Of a stretch of DNA of 64,000 nt, positions 1-8,350 are shown piece by piece. The notes below the pieces were generated by a model. That model was not told the origin of the DNA, ran no database searches, and saw only the letters and a list, made by a program, of their open reading frames with translations. The position numbers and the translations under genes are program-made. The DNA is from Methylocystaceae bacterium (GTDB lineage Bacteria; Pseudomonadota; Alphaproteobacteria; Rhodospirillales; Terasakiellaceae). The stretch is taken from the NCBI GenBank assembly GCA_013373205.1, contig JABXIG010000013.1:36478-100477 (forward strand), given 5' to 3'. Within the stretch, counting starts at the first letter, position 1; every line of letters starts with the position of its first letter.

Positions 1-653
1 CCAGGCAGGGCGATGACGGGCACACCGTCGGGGATGTTCCATTGGGTGGTCAGTTTGACCAAGCGTTCTGCAGTGACCTTTTCCGGATCAAAACGAAACA
101 GGTCGACACCGCGATGGATCAAGCGAATGAGATCCCGGCGCACCCCATAGATTTTGCGCATATGGCCTGCGATAAAACTGGAAATGGCAATGACCCGGTC
201 CCCTTTGGTCATGACCGAATTATACCAGCGTTTAAAAGGATTGCCGTGGCTGTAGGTGCCATGGAAGGTAGTGATGAAAGGCGTGTTGGTGCGTTTGGAC
301 GCCCAATAGGCACTCCAGGCGGGGGCACGTGATCTGGCATGGATCAGGTCCACGCTTTCTTTTTTAATGATGTGGCACAGGCGGGTGGCGTTTTTTCGCA
401 TGATGAAAAAATTCTTCGAATCCACTGGAAGCTCAATATGTTCCGCACCTACACGGGTCAGTTCATGGACCATAGGCCCACCTGCTGACACAACAAGGGC
501 ACGTCCGCCCGCATTGACAATGGCTTCGGCCATTTCCACTGTTCCACGTTCCACGCCCCCTGTAACCATTGCAGGCAGGATTTGCAGGACCGTTGCGCGG
601 CGACTTGGTGAATCAGATGTTTGCGGCTCTGATGGATTGATGGTATCACTCAT
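1..653 (-). CDS. Glycosyltransferase family 4 (partial, 3' end outside window)
   Basis: Reading leftwards from an ATG at 653 the frame stays open to the window edge, giving about 217 residues. The start resembles many LPS or capsule GT4 enzymes: a Rossmann-like beginning (LQILPAMVTGGVERG), then VDLIHARSRAPAW and the TFHGTYS segment typical of the GT-B N-terminal domain. The C-terminal nucleotide-sugar domain, including the E-x7-E motif, lies outside the window, so donor and acceptor cannot be inferred. It is divergent from the hydrolase at 700, with 46 bp between them that must hold both 5' signals. Family call is solid; role (probably envelope polysaccharide) is inference. Confidence 0.85.
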   Translation of the reverse strand, partial: MSDTINPSEPQTSDSPSRRATVLQILPAMVTGGVERGTVEMAEAIVNAGGRALVVSAGGPMVHELTRVGAEHIELPVDSKNFFIMRKNATRLCHIIKKESVDLIHARSRAPAWSAYWASKRTNTPFITTFHGTYSHGNPFKRWYNSVMTKGDRVIAISSFIAGHMRKIYGVRRDLIRLIHRGVDLFRFDPEKVTAERLVKLTTQWNIPDGVPVIALP

Positions 654-699
654 GCGTTTAATGTCTTTATTATAGCTTGTTATTTGGTGGTTCTAACTT

Positions 700-1482
700 A
701 TGACAACCGATCTTCCTACAGGAAATAGCGCACCATCCTTCTTAATACAAGAGAATGGTGATCGAATTGCGTATCACTATAGCGCAGGGTCAACACCGGG
801 GGTAGTTTTTCTTCACGGTTTAATGTCGGATATGGATGGCGGTAAAGCTTTGGCGCTGGAAGAATTCTGTAAAAAGCGCGGAAATTCCTTCTTACGCTTT
901 GATTGTCAGGGCCATGGAAAATCAGACGGCGATTTTAAAGACGGCACCATTGAACGCTGGTCTAATGATACGGTGGAAGTTTTGGATAAGCTTACCGAAG
1001 GCCCGCAAATTCTGGTGGGATCAAGCATGGGTGGCTGGAATATGCTGCTTTCGGCGCTGAAGCGCCCTGAAAGAATCGCCGGGTTGGTCGGAATCGCAGC
1101 AGCCCCCGATTTTACCGAAGATTTGATGATGGATGATTTAACGCCAGCCCAGCACCACACAATCCAAGAACAAGGCTATGTAGAAATCCCGTCCGATTAT
1201 GGGGATGAACCATATGTCATTTCAAAAAAATTGCTGGATAATGGCCGGGAAAATCTGGTCTTGAGAAAACCCATTGCGTTGAACGTCCCGGTACGTTTGC
1301 TTCATGGGAAGAAAGATGTGGATGTGCCCTGGCAAACTGCTTTGCGCATTGAACAGATGATCACATCCGATGATGTGGAAACCACGTTCATTAAAAATGG
1401 CGATCATCGTCTGAGCGAAGATCATGATCTGGATCGTTTGTGTCGTACGTTAGATGCGTTGTTGCGTCAGGTGGAAAGCTGA
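700..1482 (+). CDS. Alpha/beta hydrolase (serine esterase)
   Basis: A 260-aa single-domain alpha/beta hydrolase. Visible features are the oxyanion region FLHGLMSDMDG, the nucleophile elbow GSSMGGW, a probable acid residue in HGKKDVDVPW and the catalytic histidine in NGDHRLS near the C-terminus, so the Ser-Asp-His triad looks complete. The overall pattern recalls ABHD10-type thioesterases/esterases that act on small acyl esters. There is no signal peptide, so it is probably cytoplasmic. It stands alone, with a divergent glycosyltransferase upstream and a convergent small gene downstream. The substrate cannot be read from sequence. Confidence 0.85.
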   Translation: MTTDLPTGNSAPSFLIQENGDRIAYHYSAGSTPGVVFLHGLMSDMDGGKALALEEFCKKRGNSFLRFDCQGHGKSDGDFKDGTIERWSNDTVEVLDKLTEGPQILVGSSMGGWNMLLSALKRPERIAGLVGIAAAPDFTEDLMMDDLTPAQHHTIQEQGYVEIPSDYGDEPYVISKKLLDNGRENLVLRKPIALNVPVRLLHGKKDVDVPWQTALRIEQMITSDDVETTFIKNGDHRLSEDHDLDRLCRTLDALLRQVES

Positions 1483-1506
1483 CGCCTCGGTTAAATGCGA
1501 CCTATT

Positions 1507-1677
1507 TCACGTGTGGTTTTTGCGTTGTAACTGCTGAATATAGATCAGGGTGCCGAGCCATTGGTTTTCGTAACACTCGCGAACCGCATCATCAAAACCA
1601 ATGGCATTCACAAGGCGTTTGGCGAAATCGGATTGACCATCCGTATTTCGATAAGGCCGTCTTTCTGAAGGTATCAT
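1507..1677 (-). CDS. Small conserved-looking protein, 56 aa
   Basis: Minus-strand frame of 56 codons starting at an ATG (1677-1675), preceded by an AAGGAG Shine-Dalgarno eight bases upstream (GGAGATTTAGCT then ATG). The product begins MIPSERRPYRN and contains SDFAKRLVNAIGFDDAVREC and NQWLGTLIYI. It has no membrane segment and no signal peptide. The strong ribosome site, coherent residue composition and a TATACT-like -10 around 1697-1703 on the same strand argue that it is real. I do not recognise a function. It converges on the hydrolase gene, 24 bp from its stop codon. Confidence 0.6.
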   Translation of the reverse strand: MIPSERRPYRNTDGQSDFAKRLVNAIGFDDAVRECYENQWLGTLIYIQQLQRKNHT

Positions 1678-1827
1678 AGCTAAATCTCCTTTTTTACTAG
1701 TATAGCTAAACGGGCATTACTATTTAGTTAAGCAGATGCTATGCCGAGAAATATTTTAGCAGAATACGAAAATACTACTTGATAAACATATAAAGATTTC
1801 TTTATATTGACCTTAACGTTATGGAGA

Positions 1828-1868
1828 GCACGTTGACGAAAGTCAGCCTGCTTGATTTTTTTTGAATA
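1828..1868 (+). promoter_or_regulatory. Hairpin plus T8 tract in the ahcY leader (possible attenuator)
   Basis: In the ahcY leader an inverted repeat can fold as GCA / TTGAC-GAAA-GTCAG / TGC, with a GAAA tetraloop and a small CG/CC internal loop. It is followed almost at once by eight T residues (about 1856-1863). The start codon is at 1887, so a terminator-like element sits about 20 nt upstream of the ribosome site. It could be the expression platform of an attenuator or the terminator of an upstream transcript. No gene on the same strand lies between 1482 and here. The layout is visible; function is inference. Confidence 0.4.
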
Positions 1869-1886
1869 AAATCTGGAGAACTCATT

Positions 1887-3293
1887 ATGGGTGAATTTAC
1901 CGATTATCAGGTTGCCGATATCAGCCTTGCTGAATGGGGCCGTAAAGAACTGGACCTTGCCGAAGCTGAAATGCCGGGCCTGATGGCACTGCGTGAAGAA
2001 TTTGGCGCGTCACAACCGCTTAAAGGTGCGAAAATTGCAGGTTCCTTGCACATGACCATCCAAACAGCCGTGTTGATTGAAACATTGGTTGCGCTTGGTG
2101 CGGAAGTTCGTTGGGTTTCCTGTAACATTTTCTCTACCCAAGATCACGCTGCGGCGGCGATTGCAGCAGCAGGCATTCCGGTTTTCGCTCATAAAGGTGA
2201 AACACTGGAAGAATATTGGGATTTCACACACCGCTTGTTCGCATGGCATGACGGTTCTACACCAAACATGATTTTGGATGATGGTGGTGATGCGACATTG
2301 TTGCTGCACTTGGGTAAAGATGCAGAAAAAGATCTTTCTGTTTTGGACAACCCGGGTTCTGAAGAAGAAGAAGTGCTGTTCGCAGCTATCAAAAAGCATA
2401 TCGCAGAAGACCCGCAATGGTATTCTAAAGCGGCGGCTGACATCATGGGCGTGACAGAAGAAACAACAACAGGCGTTCACCGTCTGATCGAAATGGCTCG
2501 CAAAGAAACATTGTTATTCCCCGCAATCAATGTGAATGATTCTGTGACCAAGTCCAAGTTTGACAACAAATATGGCTGTCGTGAATCGCTTGTGGACGGT
2601 ATCCGTCGTGCAACAGACGTGATGATGGCCGGTAAAGTGGCTGTTGTTGCGGGTTACGGTGACGTGGGTAAAGGGTCTGCTGAATCCCTGCGTTCTTGTG
2701 GATGTCGTGTGCTGGTGACCGAAATCGATCCGATCTGCGCCCTGCAAGCGGCGATGGAAGGGTTCGAAGTTGTCACAATGGAAGACGCCCTGCCAGAAGG
2801 TGATATTTACGTCACCACAACAGGTAACTTCGATATCATCCGTAAAGAACATATGGATGGCATGAAAGACGGTGCCATCGTTTGTAACATCGGCCACTTC
2901 GATAATGAAATCCAAGTTGCTTCTATGAAGAACTACAAATGGACCAATATCAAGCCGCAAGTTGACCAAATTGAAAAGCCGGATGGTAAGAAAATCATTT
3001 TGCTGGCAGAAGGTCGTCTGGTGAACCTTGGTTGTGCAACAGGCCACCCGTCATTCGTGATGTCTGCCTCTTTCACCAACCAGGTTCTGGCGCAGATCGA
3101 ACTTTATAAAAACAACACAGATGGCAAATACGAAAAGCAAGTTTATGTTCTGCCGAAACATCTGGACGAAAAAGTCGCTGCTCTGCACCTTGAAAAACTG
3201 GGTGTGAAACTGACCACTTTGTCGCAAGAACAAGCTGATTATATCGGCGTTCCGGTCAACGGTCCGTTCAAGCCGGAAGCTTATCGTTACTAA
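1887..3293 (+). CDS. ahcY: Adenosylhomocysteinase
   Basis: A 468-aa S-adenosylhomocysteine hydrolase that splits SAH to adenosine and homocysteine, clearing the inhibitory by-product of methyl transfer. Diagnostic pieces include the N-terminal [16 protein letters not shown], the [13 protein letters not shown] block, the Rossmann NAD-binding loop [10 protein letters not shown], and the C-terminal FKPEAYRY that closes the active site of the neighbouring subunit. Length is normal for the family. It has its own leader with a possible attenuator hairpin (1828-1868) and a clear terminator downstream. Its position next to the pckA-chvIG-PTS block is a common alphaproteobacterial arrangement. Confidence 0.97.
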   Translation: MGEFTDYQVADISLAEWGRKELDLAEAEMPGLMALREEFGASQPLKGAKIAGSLHMTIQTAVLIETLVALGAEVRWVSCNIFSTQDHAAAAIAAAGIPVFAHKGETLEEYWDFTHRLFAWHDGSTPNMILDDGGDATLLLHLGKDAEKDLSVLDNPGSEEEEVLFAAIKKHIAEDPQWYSKAAADIMGVTEETTTGVHRLIEMARKETLLFPAINVNDSVTKSKFDNKYGCRESLVDGIRRATDVMMAGKVAVVAGYGDVGKGSAESLRSCGCRVLVTEIDPICALQAAMEGFEVVTMEDALPEGDIYVTTTGNFDIIRKEHMDGMKDGAIVCNIGHFDNEIQVASMKNYKWTNIKPQVDQIEKPDGKKIILLAEGRLVNLGCATGHPSFVMSASFTNQVLAQIELYKNNTDGKYEKQVYVLPKHLDEKVAALHLEKLGVKLTTLSQEQADYIGVPVNGPFKPEAYRY

Positions 3294-3314
3294 GCTTTAA
3301 TCGGTTTCTAAGAC

Positions 3315-3352
3315 AAAAAAGCCTCCAACCTGTTTGGTTGGGGGCTTTTTTT
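3315..3352 (+). terminator. Rho-independent terminator after ahcY
   Basis: Stem GCCTCCAACC (3321-3330), loop TGTTT, opposite arm GGTTGGGGGC (3336-3345) with one G-T wobble, then T7. An A-run precedes the stem, so it may also act on yaaA transcripts arriving from the other strand. Confidence 0.9.
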
Positions 3353-3383
3353 ATCTGTTTTGCAGAAATTTACATGAGACGCT

Positions 3384-4148
3384 TTATTCACGTTCTGCCG
3401 TGAAGACCCAGTCGTTACCTTTGGACAAATCTTCGCGGTAGACATAACCATTTTCGCTGAAGTCTTTAATGGCTTCTACATCTTCAATACGGTTTTGGAT
3501 GATGTAGCGTGCCATCATGCCACGCGCGCGTTTTGCCATCAATCCGATGGTTTTGGCCACACCCGATTTGATTTCCTTAAAGACCGGGGTGACGACGGTG
3601 CCTTCCAAGGCTTTTTTATCCACGGCCTTAAAATATTCGTTCGAGGCACAATTGACCAGCATGCCATTTCCGTTCAACTCATTGATCCGCTCAGCGATTT
3701 GGCTGCCCCAGAAATCATAAAGATTGGTCCCGCGCGGGTTTTGCAGGCGGGTGCCCATTTCAAGGCGATAGGGTTGCATTAGATCAAGCGGGCGCAACAG
3801 ACCATAAAAGCCGGATAGAATACCAAAATGGTCTTGAGCAAAGGCAAAGTCGTCATCGCTTAGGCTTGCGGCATCCAGCCCTACATAGGTGTCGCCGCTA
3901 AAGGCGAGGGCTGCCGGTTTGGCATTTGAGCTATTAAAAGGGGTTTCAAAGCTTTGAAAGCGTGCATAGTTCAAATCTGCTAGCGTGTCGCTGATTTTCA
4001 TCAGACGGGACAAATCAGCACGGCTTAACTTCTTGGTTGTCTCGGATAGTTCAATTGTATCATCCAGAAAAACGGGCTGGGTGGAATCAAACTCCGGTGC
4101 CGGGGTGTCGTAGTCGAGTTTTTTAGCAGGCGAGACAACGCAAAACAT
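3384..4148 (-). CDS. yaaA: Peroxide stress protein YaaA (UPF0246)
   Basis: A 254-aa protein that begins with the family signature MFCVVSPAKKLDYDTP and keeps the typical internal blocks FSGDTYVGLDA, GILSGFYGLLRPLDLMQPYRLEMG and KRARGMMARYII. In E. coli YaaA is a DNA-binding protein that lowers intracellular free iron during peroxide stress. Length is standard. It lies on the minus strand, convergent with ahcY across a shared terminator, and follows the NTF2-like gene by about 25 bp, suggesting a two-gene transcript. No upstream OxyR-type site was recognised. Confidence 0.95.
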   Translation of the reverse strand: MFCVVSPAKKLDYDTPAPEFDSTQPVFLDDTIELSETTKKLSRADLSRLMKISDTLADLNYARFQSFETPFNSSNAKPAALAFSGDTYVGLDAASLSDDDFAFAQDHFGILSGFYGLLRPLDLMQPYRLEMGTRLQNPRGTNLYDFWGSQIAERINELNGNGMLVNCASNEYFKAVDKKALEGTVVTPVFKEIKSGVAKTIGLMAKRARGMMARYIIQNRIEDVEAIKDFSENGYVYREDLSKGNDWVFTAERE

Positions 4149-4173
4149 ATGAAATCCTAATTTAGAAAGATGC

Positions 4174-4812
4174 TTATTCTTTCCCTAAGGTATCGCTTTT
4201 AGCTATTTTTGCAAGGGCCAGGTCTTCTTCCAGCTGTTTCTGTTTGCGTTGTGCTTCTTTCAGCCGTTCAAGTTTACCCAACAAGGCTTGGGTTGGTCCT
4301 TCTTCTTCAAAGCGTTTCTTCAGTTTACGTGCTTTTTCGGCCAGCCCTTTTCTGCGTTCTGCCAATTCTTCGTCAGTAATTTCTGCATTCTGTTGATGAA
4401 GTTCCATAATTTTTTCGTGGTGCAAGGGTTCTGTTGGACGTGCTTTTTTTAACATATCCTTGGTCATGACGATGGAGATGTTGGAAATTTTACCATTGGC
4501 TTTGACATCCAGAATACCCACACTAAAACGTTCACCATCCAGAATGCCCAGCATACAGGGGTGAGCTTTGGTATCTTTAAAATCGATGATCGCATTGACC
4601 ATATGGAGCTGGTGACCTTGGCGTTCCAGTCGGGCAAATGTGTTTTCCAGACGGTGCATGATGGGGCGGACACCAACAATAGTCGGTTGGCTTTGACGAA
4701 CAAAACAAACGTCTTCCGATGATAACATTGCCTCAATCGCCGACATGTCGCGTTTATTAAAGGCAACAATATAAGCTTTAGTAACGTCGAGTGTTTTAAC
4801 CCGATTCAGCAT
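4174..4812 (-). CDS. NTF2-like (SnoaL-type) domain protein with C-terminal coiled coil
   Basis: 212 aa. Residues 1-120 look like a small NTF2/SnoaL fold (start LDVTKAYIVAFNKRDMSAIEAML, then IVGVRPIMHRLENTFARLERQGHQ), a fold used by ketosteroid isomerase-like enzymes and many ligand-binding domains. The remaining 90 residues are very rich in Glu, Lys and Gln (EELAERRKGLAEKARKLKKR) and should form a coiled coil. No catalytic residue set was identified. It is transcribed ahead of yaaA. Function unknown; a binding or scaffolding role is possible but not supported by more than fold resemblance. Confidence 0.7.
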   Translation of the reverse strand: MLNRVKTLDVTKAYIVAFNKRDMSAIEAMLSSEDVCFVRQSQPTIVGVRPIMHRLENTFARLERQGHQLHMVNAIIDFKDTKAHPCMLGILDGERFSVGILDVKANGKISNISIVMTKDMLKKARPTEPLHHEKIMELHQQNAEITDEELAERRKGLAEKARKLKKRFEEEGPTQALLGKLERLKEAQRKQKQLEEDLALAKIAKSDTLGKE

Positions 4813-4900
4813 TGGCGGACTCTTTTACTACGTAATTCTCCTTATGATAGTTACAGATTTGCGATGGGATTGCAAGCGACTGTAAATTCGCCTTATCTCA

Positions 4901-4940
4901 TAAAAAAAGCGCCCGGCATATTCATGCAGGGCGCTTTTTA
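4901..4940. terminator. Bidirectional terminator between pckA and the NTF2-like gene
   Basis: A7 then AGCGCCC (4908-4914), loop with an inner GCAT/ATGC pairing, then GGGCGCT (4929-4935) and TTTT. Both flanks allow termination; for minus-strand pckA it lies about 20 bp after the stop codon. Confidence 0.9.
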
Positions 4941-4958
4941 TAAAATCTGGAGGCTGAC

Positions 4959-6593
4959 TTAAAGAGCCGGACCGGCAGCAACCAGGGCTTTACCTTCTTC
5001 GTTGTCTGTGAAACGTGCGAAGTTTTCAACAAACATAGAAGCCAGTTTATTTGCTTTTTCTTCCCATTCAGCCACAGACGCGTATGTGTCTTGCGGGTTC
5101 AGAATGTTTGGATCACAATCGTGCAATGCTTGCGGCACAGCCAGATTAAACAGCGGCAATGTCTTGAATTCAGCATCATCAATAGAGCCATCCAAAATGG
5201 CATCAATGATCGCACGTGTATCTTTAATGGAGATACGTTTGCCAGTGCCGTTCCAACCTGTGTTGACCAGATAGGCTTGCGCACCAGATACTTCCATACG
5301 ATCATTCAAAACTTTTGCATAAGTTGTCGGGTGAAGCGACAGGAAGGCCGCGCCGAAGCAAGAGCTGAAAGTCGGTGTCGGTTCTGTAATGCCACGCTCA
5401 GTCCCGGCAAGTTTCGCAGTGAAACCAGACAGGAAGTAATACTGGGTTTGCTCTGGTGTCAGTTTGGAAACCGGTGGCAGCACACCAAACGCATCAGCGG
5501 TCAGGAAGATCACTTTTTTGGCGTGACCTGCTTTGGATACCGGCTTGACGATATTATCAATGTGGTAGATCGGATAAGAAACACGTGTGTTTTCTGTTTT
5601 GGAATTATCGTCAAAGTCGATTTTACCATCTTCAGTTACACTAACGTTTTCCAGCAATGCATCACGACGGATCGCGTTGTAGATATCCGGTTCGTTTTCT
5701 TTGGAGAGGTTGATTGTTTTTGCATAACAACCGCCTTCAAAGTTAAAGACACCGTTGTCGTCCCAACCATGTTCGTCATCGCCGATCAACTCGCGTTTTG
5801 GATCTGCGGACAAAGTGGTTTTACCTGTACCAGAAAGGCCGAAGAAGATCGCTGTGTCACCGTCTTTACCCACGTTGGCAGAGCAGTGCATGGAGGCAAT
5901 GCCTTTCAGCGGCAGCAGGTAGTTCATCATAGAGAACATACCTTTTTTCATCTCGCCACCGTACCAGGTGCCACCGATGAGCTGCATTTTTTCAGTGAGG
6001 TTGAAGGCGACGAAGTTTTCTGAGTTCAGACCATGATCTTCCCATTTCGGGTTTGTTGTCTTCGCACCGTTCAGGACGATAAAGTCAGGCTCGTATGTTG
6101 CCAATTCTTCGTCAGTTGGACGGATGAACATGTTTTTCACAAAGTGGGCTTGCCAAGCTACTTCGGTGATGAAGCGTACTTTCAAGCGGGTATCTTCGTT
6201 GGCGCCACAGAATGTATCAACAACAAACAAACGTTTGCCGGACAGCTGTTCTGTCACCAGACCTTTAAGGTCAACCCAGACGTCTTGGGAAATGGCCTTG
6301 TTATCGTTTTTACCTTGATCGGCCCACCAGACGGTGTCTTTGGTGGTGTCGTCTTTCACGATATATTTGTCTTTGGGGGAGCGACCTGTGAAAATGCCAG
6401 TGTCTACGGAAACGGCACCCAGTTCAGTGACGATTCCTTTTTCAAAGCCTTCTAGGCCAGCTTTGGTTTCTTCTTCGAACAACAAGTCGTAAGAAGGGTT
6501 GTAGACAATTTCTTGGACGTTTTCGATACCGTATTCGGAAAGGTCGATATTCGTATGGGTCGGGCTACTTTGAACAGCTCCAGCGTTTTGCAC
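4959..6593 (-). CDS. pckA: Phosphoenolpyruvate carboxykinase (ATP)
   Basis: ATP-dependent PEP carboxykinase, which decarboxylates and phosphorylates oxaloacetate to PEP as the first committed step of gluconeogenesis. Clear motifs are [11 protein letters not shown], the kinase P-loop [22 protein letters not shown] and the C-terminal FNLAVPQ block. I place the start at GTG 6593 because AGGAG (6601-6605) sits seven bases upstream and an upstream in-frame ATG at 6638 has no such site; this gives 544 aa. It heads leftwards away from chvI with a HugZ-like gene between them. In rhizobia pckA is controlled by ChvG-ChvI, which fits the neighbourhood. Confidence 0.97.
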   Translation of the reverse strand: MQNAGAVQSSPTHTNIDLSEYGIENVQEIVYNPSYDLLFEEETKAGLEGFEKGIVTELGAVSVDTGIFTGRSPKDKYIVKDDTTKDTVWWADQGKNDNKAISQDVWVDLKGLVTEQLSGKRLFVVDTFCGANEDTRLKVRFITEVAWQAHFVKNMFIRPTDEELATYEPDFIVLNGAKTTNPKWEDHGLNSENFVAFNLTEKMQLIGGTWYGGEMKKGMFSMMNYLLPLKGIASMHCSANVGKDGDTAIFFGLSGTGKTTLSADPKRELIGDDEHGWDDNGVFNFEGGCYAKTINLSKENEPDIYNAIRRDALLENVSVTEDGKIDFDDNSKTENTRVSYPIYHIDNIVKPVSKAGHAKKVIFLTADAFGVLPPVSKLTPEQTQYYFLSGFTAKLAGTERGITEPTPTFSSCFGAAFLSLHPTTYAKVLNDRMEVSGAQAYLVNTGWNGTGKRISIKDTRAIIDAILDGSIDDAEFKTLPLFNLAVPQALHDCDPNILNPQDTYASVAEWEEKANKLASMFVENFARFTDNEEGKALVAAGPAL

Positions 6594-6797
6594 CGTCGTT
6601 CTCCTAGTGGGGCTCGCACAGACTCTATCGTAAGGCAAGCTGATTTATGATCCGGCTAATAAATACTTCACTCGACAGAAAAGTTGCTCAAAAAGCAAGC
6701 ACCCCCTGCCTTAAAGTGGGGCGGAGAATAACCCCTGAGCGCATTTGAAACAACCGCCTCTTTGCATTTTTATTTCGTTTTTTTTGCAACTAAGAGA

Positions 6798-7523
6798 TCA
6801 TTCTTGTAATTTTTTTAAGAAATCAGCCATTTCTTGTGATGTTTTAAGCTGTTTTTCAAAAGGATAGCGCACAATTCGCGAAGCCCCTTTTAAATCAATC
6901 CCATCACTATCAACGCGCAACAGTTGCCAATTTTTACCCCGGTGTTTGAGTAATTTTGTTGCGCAAAATTGGGCAAAATCCGGGAAATCCGTATTCAAAT
7001 GTTGGATTAGCTCGTGTTGTGAATTGGAAAAATTCAAGGATGCTGCGGAGTCGGGCGCATAGTCTTGAGATGTGAGCCAAATTGCGCGACCAAAACCGCC
7101 AACATAATGTGCTTTTTCCACATCCATTTTATAAAAATTAAAATCACCAAAATCTGCATATTTTTTAGCCGACGGATGTCGCTGCAAAAAAAATGTGCAA
7201 TCCTGAGTTTTGTTAATTTTGTGTATCCGTCCGGTCAGGCTAACACGGGGGCCGGCTTGTGGGTTCCCCAGATGGGAAGCTTGTTCACATAAAAATGAAA
7301 TACGATTATTAACGGCAATATTCTGCGTATGGTCGGCAAGGTTGGATAACAAAAAGATAGGGTTTGCAGAAAAATCTACACCATGGGCACATAGGGACAC
7401 ATAGGGGGTGCCATCGTTTCTGTCCAATGTTCCTATGGTTCCGCAAGGCCGTGTGCGCACAATCGTACGGGCATGATGGGCTATTGTTGCCATGTCCGGC
7501 TGATCTGGATTTCTTTTTTTCAT
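6798..7523 (-). CDS. HugZ-like heme utilisation / PNPOx-fold protein
   Basis: 241 aa. The N-terminal 150 residues match the split-barrel flavin/heme fold of the HugZ family (AHHARTIVRTRPCGTIGTLD, then GTPYVSLCAHGVDFSANPIF and LLSNLADHTQNIA), and the last 80 residues resemble the DUF2470 domain that often follows it and supplies heme contacts. HugZ proteins bind or degrade heme. The ribosome site AAAGGAAG precedes the ATG at 7523. The gene lies between pckA and chvI, breaking the usual direct adjacency of those two. Whether it degrades heme or only binds a cofactor cannot be told by eye. Confidence 0.75.
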   Translation of the reverse strand: MKKRNPDQPDMATIAHHARTIVRTRPCGTIGTLDRNDGTPYVSLCAHGVDFSANPIFLLSNLADHTQNIAVNNRISFLCEQASHLGNPQAGPRVSLTGRIHKINKTQDCTFFLQRHPSAKKYADFGDFNFYKMDVEKAHYVGGFGRAIWLTSQDYAPDSAASLNFSNSQHELIQHLNTDFPDFAQFCATKLLKHRGKNWQLLRVDSDGIDLKGASRIVRYPFEKQLKTSQEMADFLKKLQE

Positions 7524-7631
7524 GTGCCGATCTTCCTTTTAATTTTAGCATCTGGAACTTGAACCAAATACTTAGCAATGCTATCGCTAAAAGACTATAT
7601 CTTAGAAAGCTTAAAACTTAGGACTTTTCTC

Positions 7632-8345
7632 GTGGCCCATACCATTGCCCTTGTGGATGATGATCGCAATATCATCACATCTGTTTCGATCCTGCTGGAA
7701 TCAGAAGGTTATAAAGTGCGGACTTATCGTGATGGCGAAGAAGGTCTGGCTGGGATTATGAATAATCCGCCGGATCTGGTTGTGCTTGATATCAAGATGC
7801 CGCGTATGGATGGGATGGAAATGTTGGGCCAACTGCGCAAAGACAGTCAGGTTCCAGTGATCTTTCTGACCTCCAAGGATGATGAGATCGATGAATTGCT
7901 CGGCCTGCGCATGGGAGCTGATGATTTTATTCGCAAACCTTTTTCACAACGTCTGTTGTTAGAACGTATCCGCGTGTTGATCCGTCGTCAGGATGCCATG
8001 CGTCAGCAAAACGGGTCAAAAGAGAATAGTGATGATGTGATGCAGCGTGGCCCGCTGTTGCTGGATGCGGGGCGTCATCTTTGTGCGTGGAAAAAAGAAC
8101 ACGTCAATTTGACGGTGACGGAATTTTTGATCGTTGAATCGCTTGCACGGCACCCCGGGCATGTCAAAAGCCGCGATCAATTGATTGATGCGGCTTATGG
8201 GGAACATATCTATGTAGATGATCGCACCATCGACAGTCATATCAAGCGGGTTCGCAAAAAATTCAAGCTGGTGGATAAAGATTTCAATCAGATCGAAACC
8301 CTTTATGGCGTCGGCTATCGCTATAAGGAAGCAGTTGAGTCTTAA
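7632..8345 (+). CDS. chvI: Two-component response regulator ChvI
   Basis: OmpR-family regulator with a receiver domain (start [12 protein letters not shown], phosphoacceptor Asp53 in [12 protein letters not shown], Lys in FIRKPF) and a winged-helix C-terminus ending [10 protein letters not shown] choose the GTG at 7632 since known ChvI proteins begin at this point; an in-frame ATG at 7578 would add 18 residues unlike the family. Product 237 aa. It forms an operon with chvG, hprK and rapZ and probably the PTS genes, linking envelope or acid sensing with the phosphotransferase cascade. It is divergent from the HugZ-like gene. Confidence 0.92.
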   Translation: MAHTIALVDDDRNIITSVSILLESEGYKVRTYRDGEEGLAGIMNNPPDLVVLDIKMPRMDGMEMLGQLRKDSQVPVIFLTSKDDEIDELLGLRMGADDFIRKPFSQRLLLERIRVLIRRQDAMRQQNGSKENSDDVMQRGPLLLDAGRHLCAWKKEHVNLTVTEFLIVESLARHPGHVKSRDQLIDAAYGEHIYVDDRTIDSHIKRVRKKFKLVDKDFNQIETLYGVGYRYKEAVES

Positions 8346-8350
8346 AAGAG

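Noticed and set aside
1690..1886. SAH or SAM riboswitch upstream of ahcY
   Set aside because: No match to the core of these classes that I can recall; only a generic hairpin with T tract is supported.
5091..6023. A 310-codon open frame on the plus strand within pckA
   Set aside because: Antisense to strongly conserved pckA codons; Cys/Phe/Arg-rich composition typical of a shadow frame.
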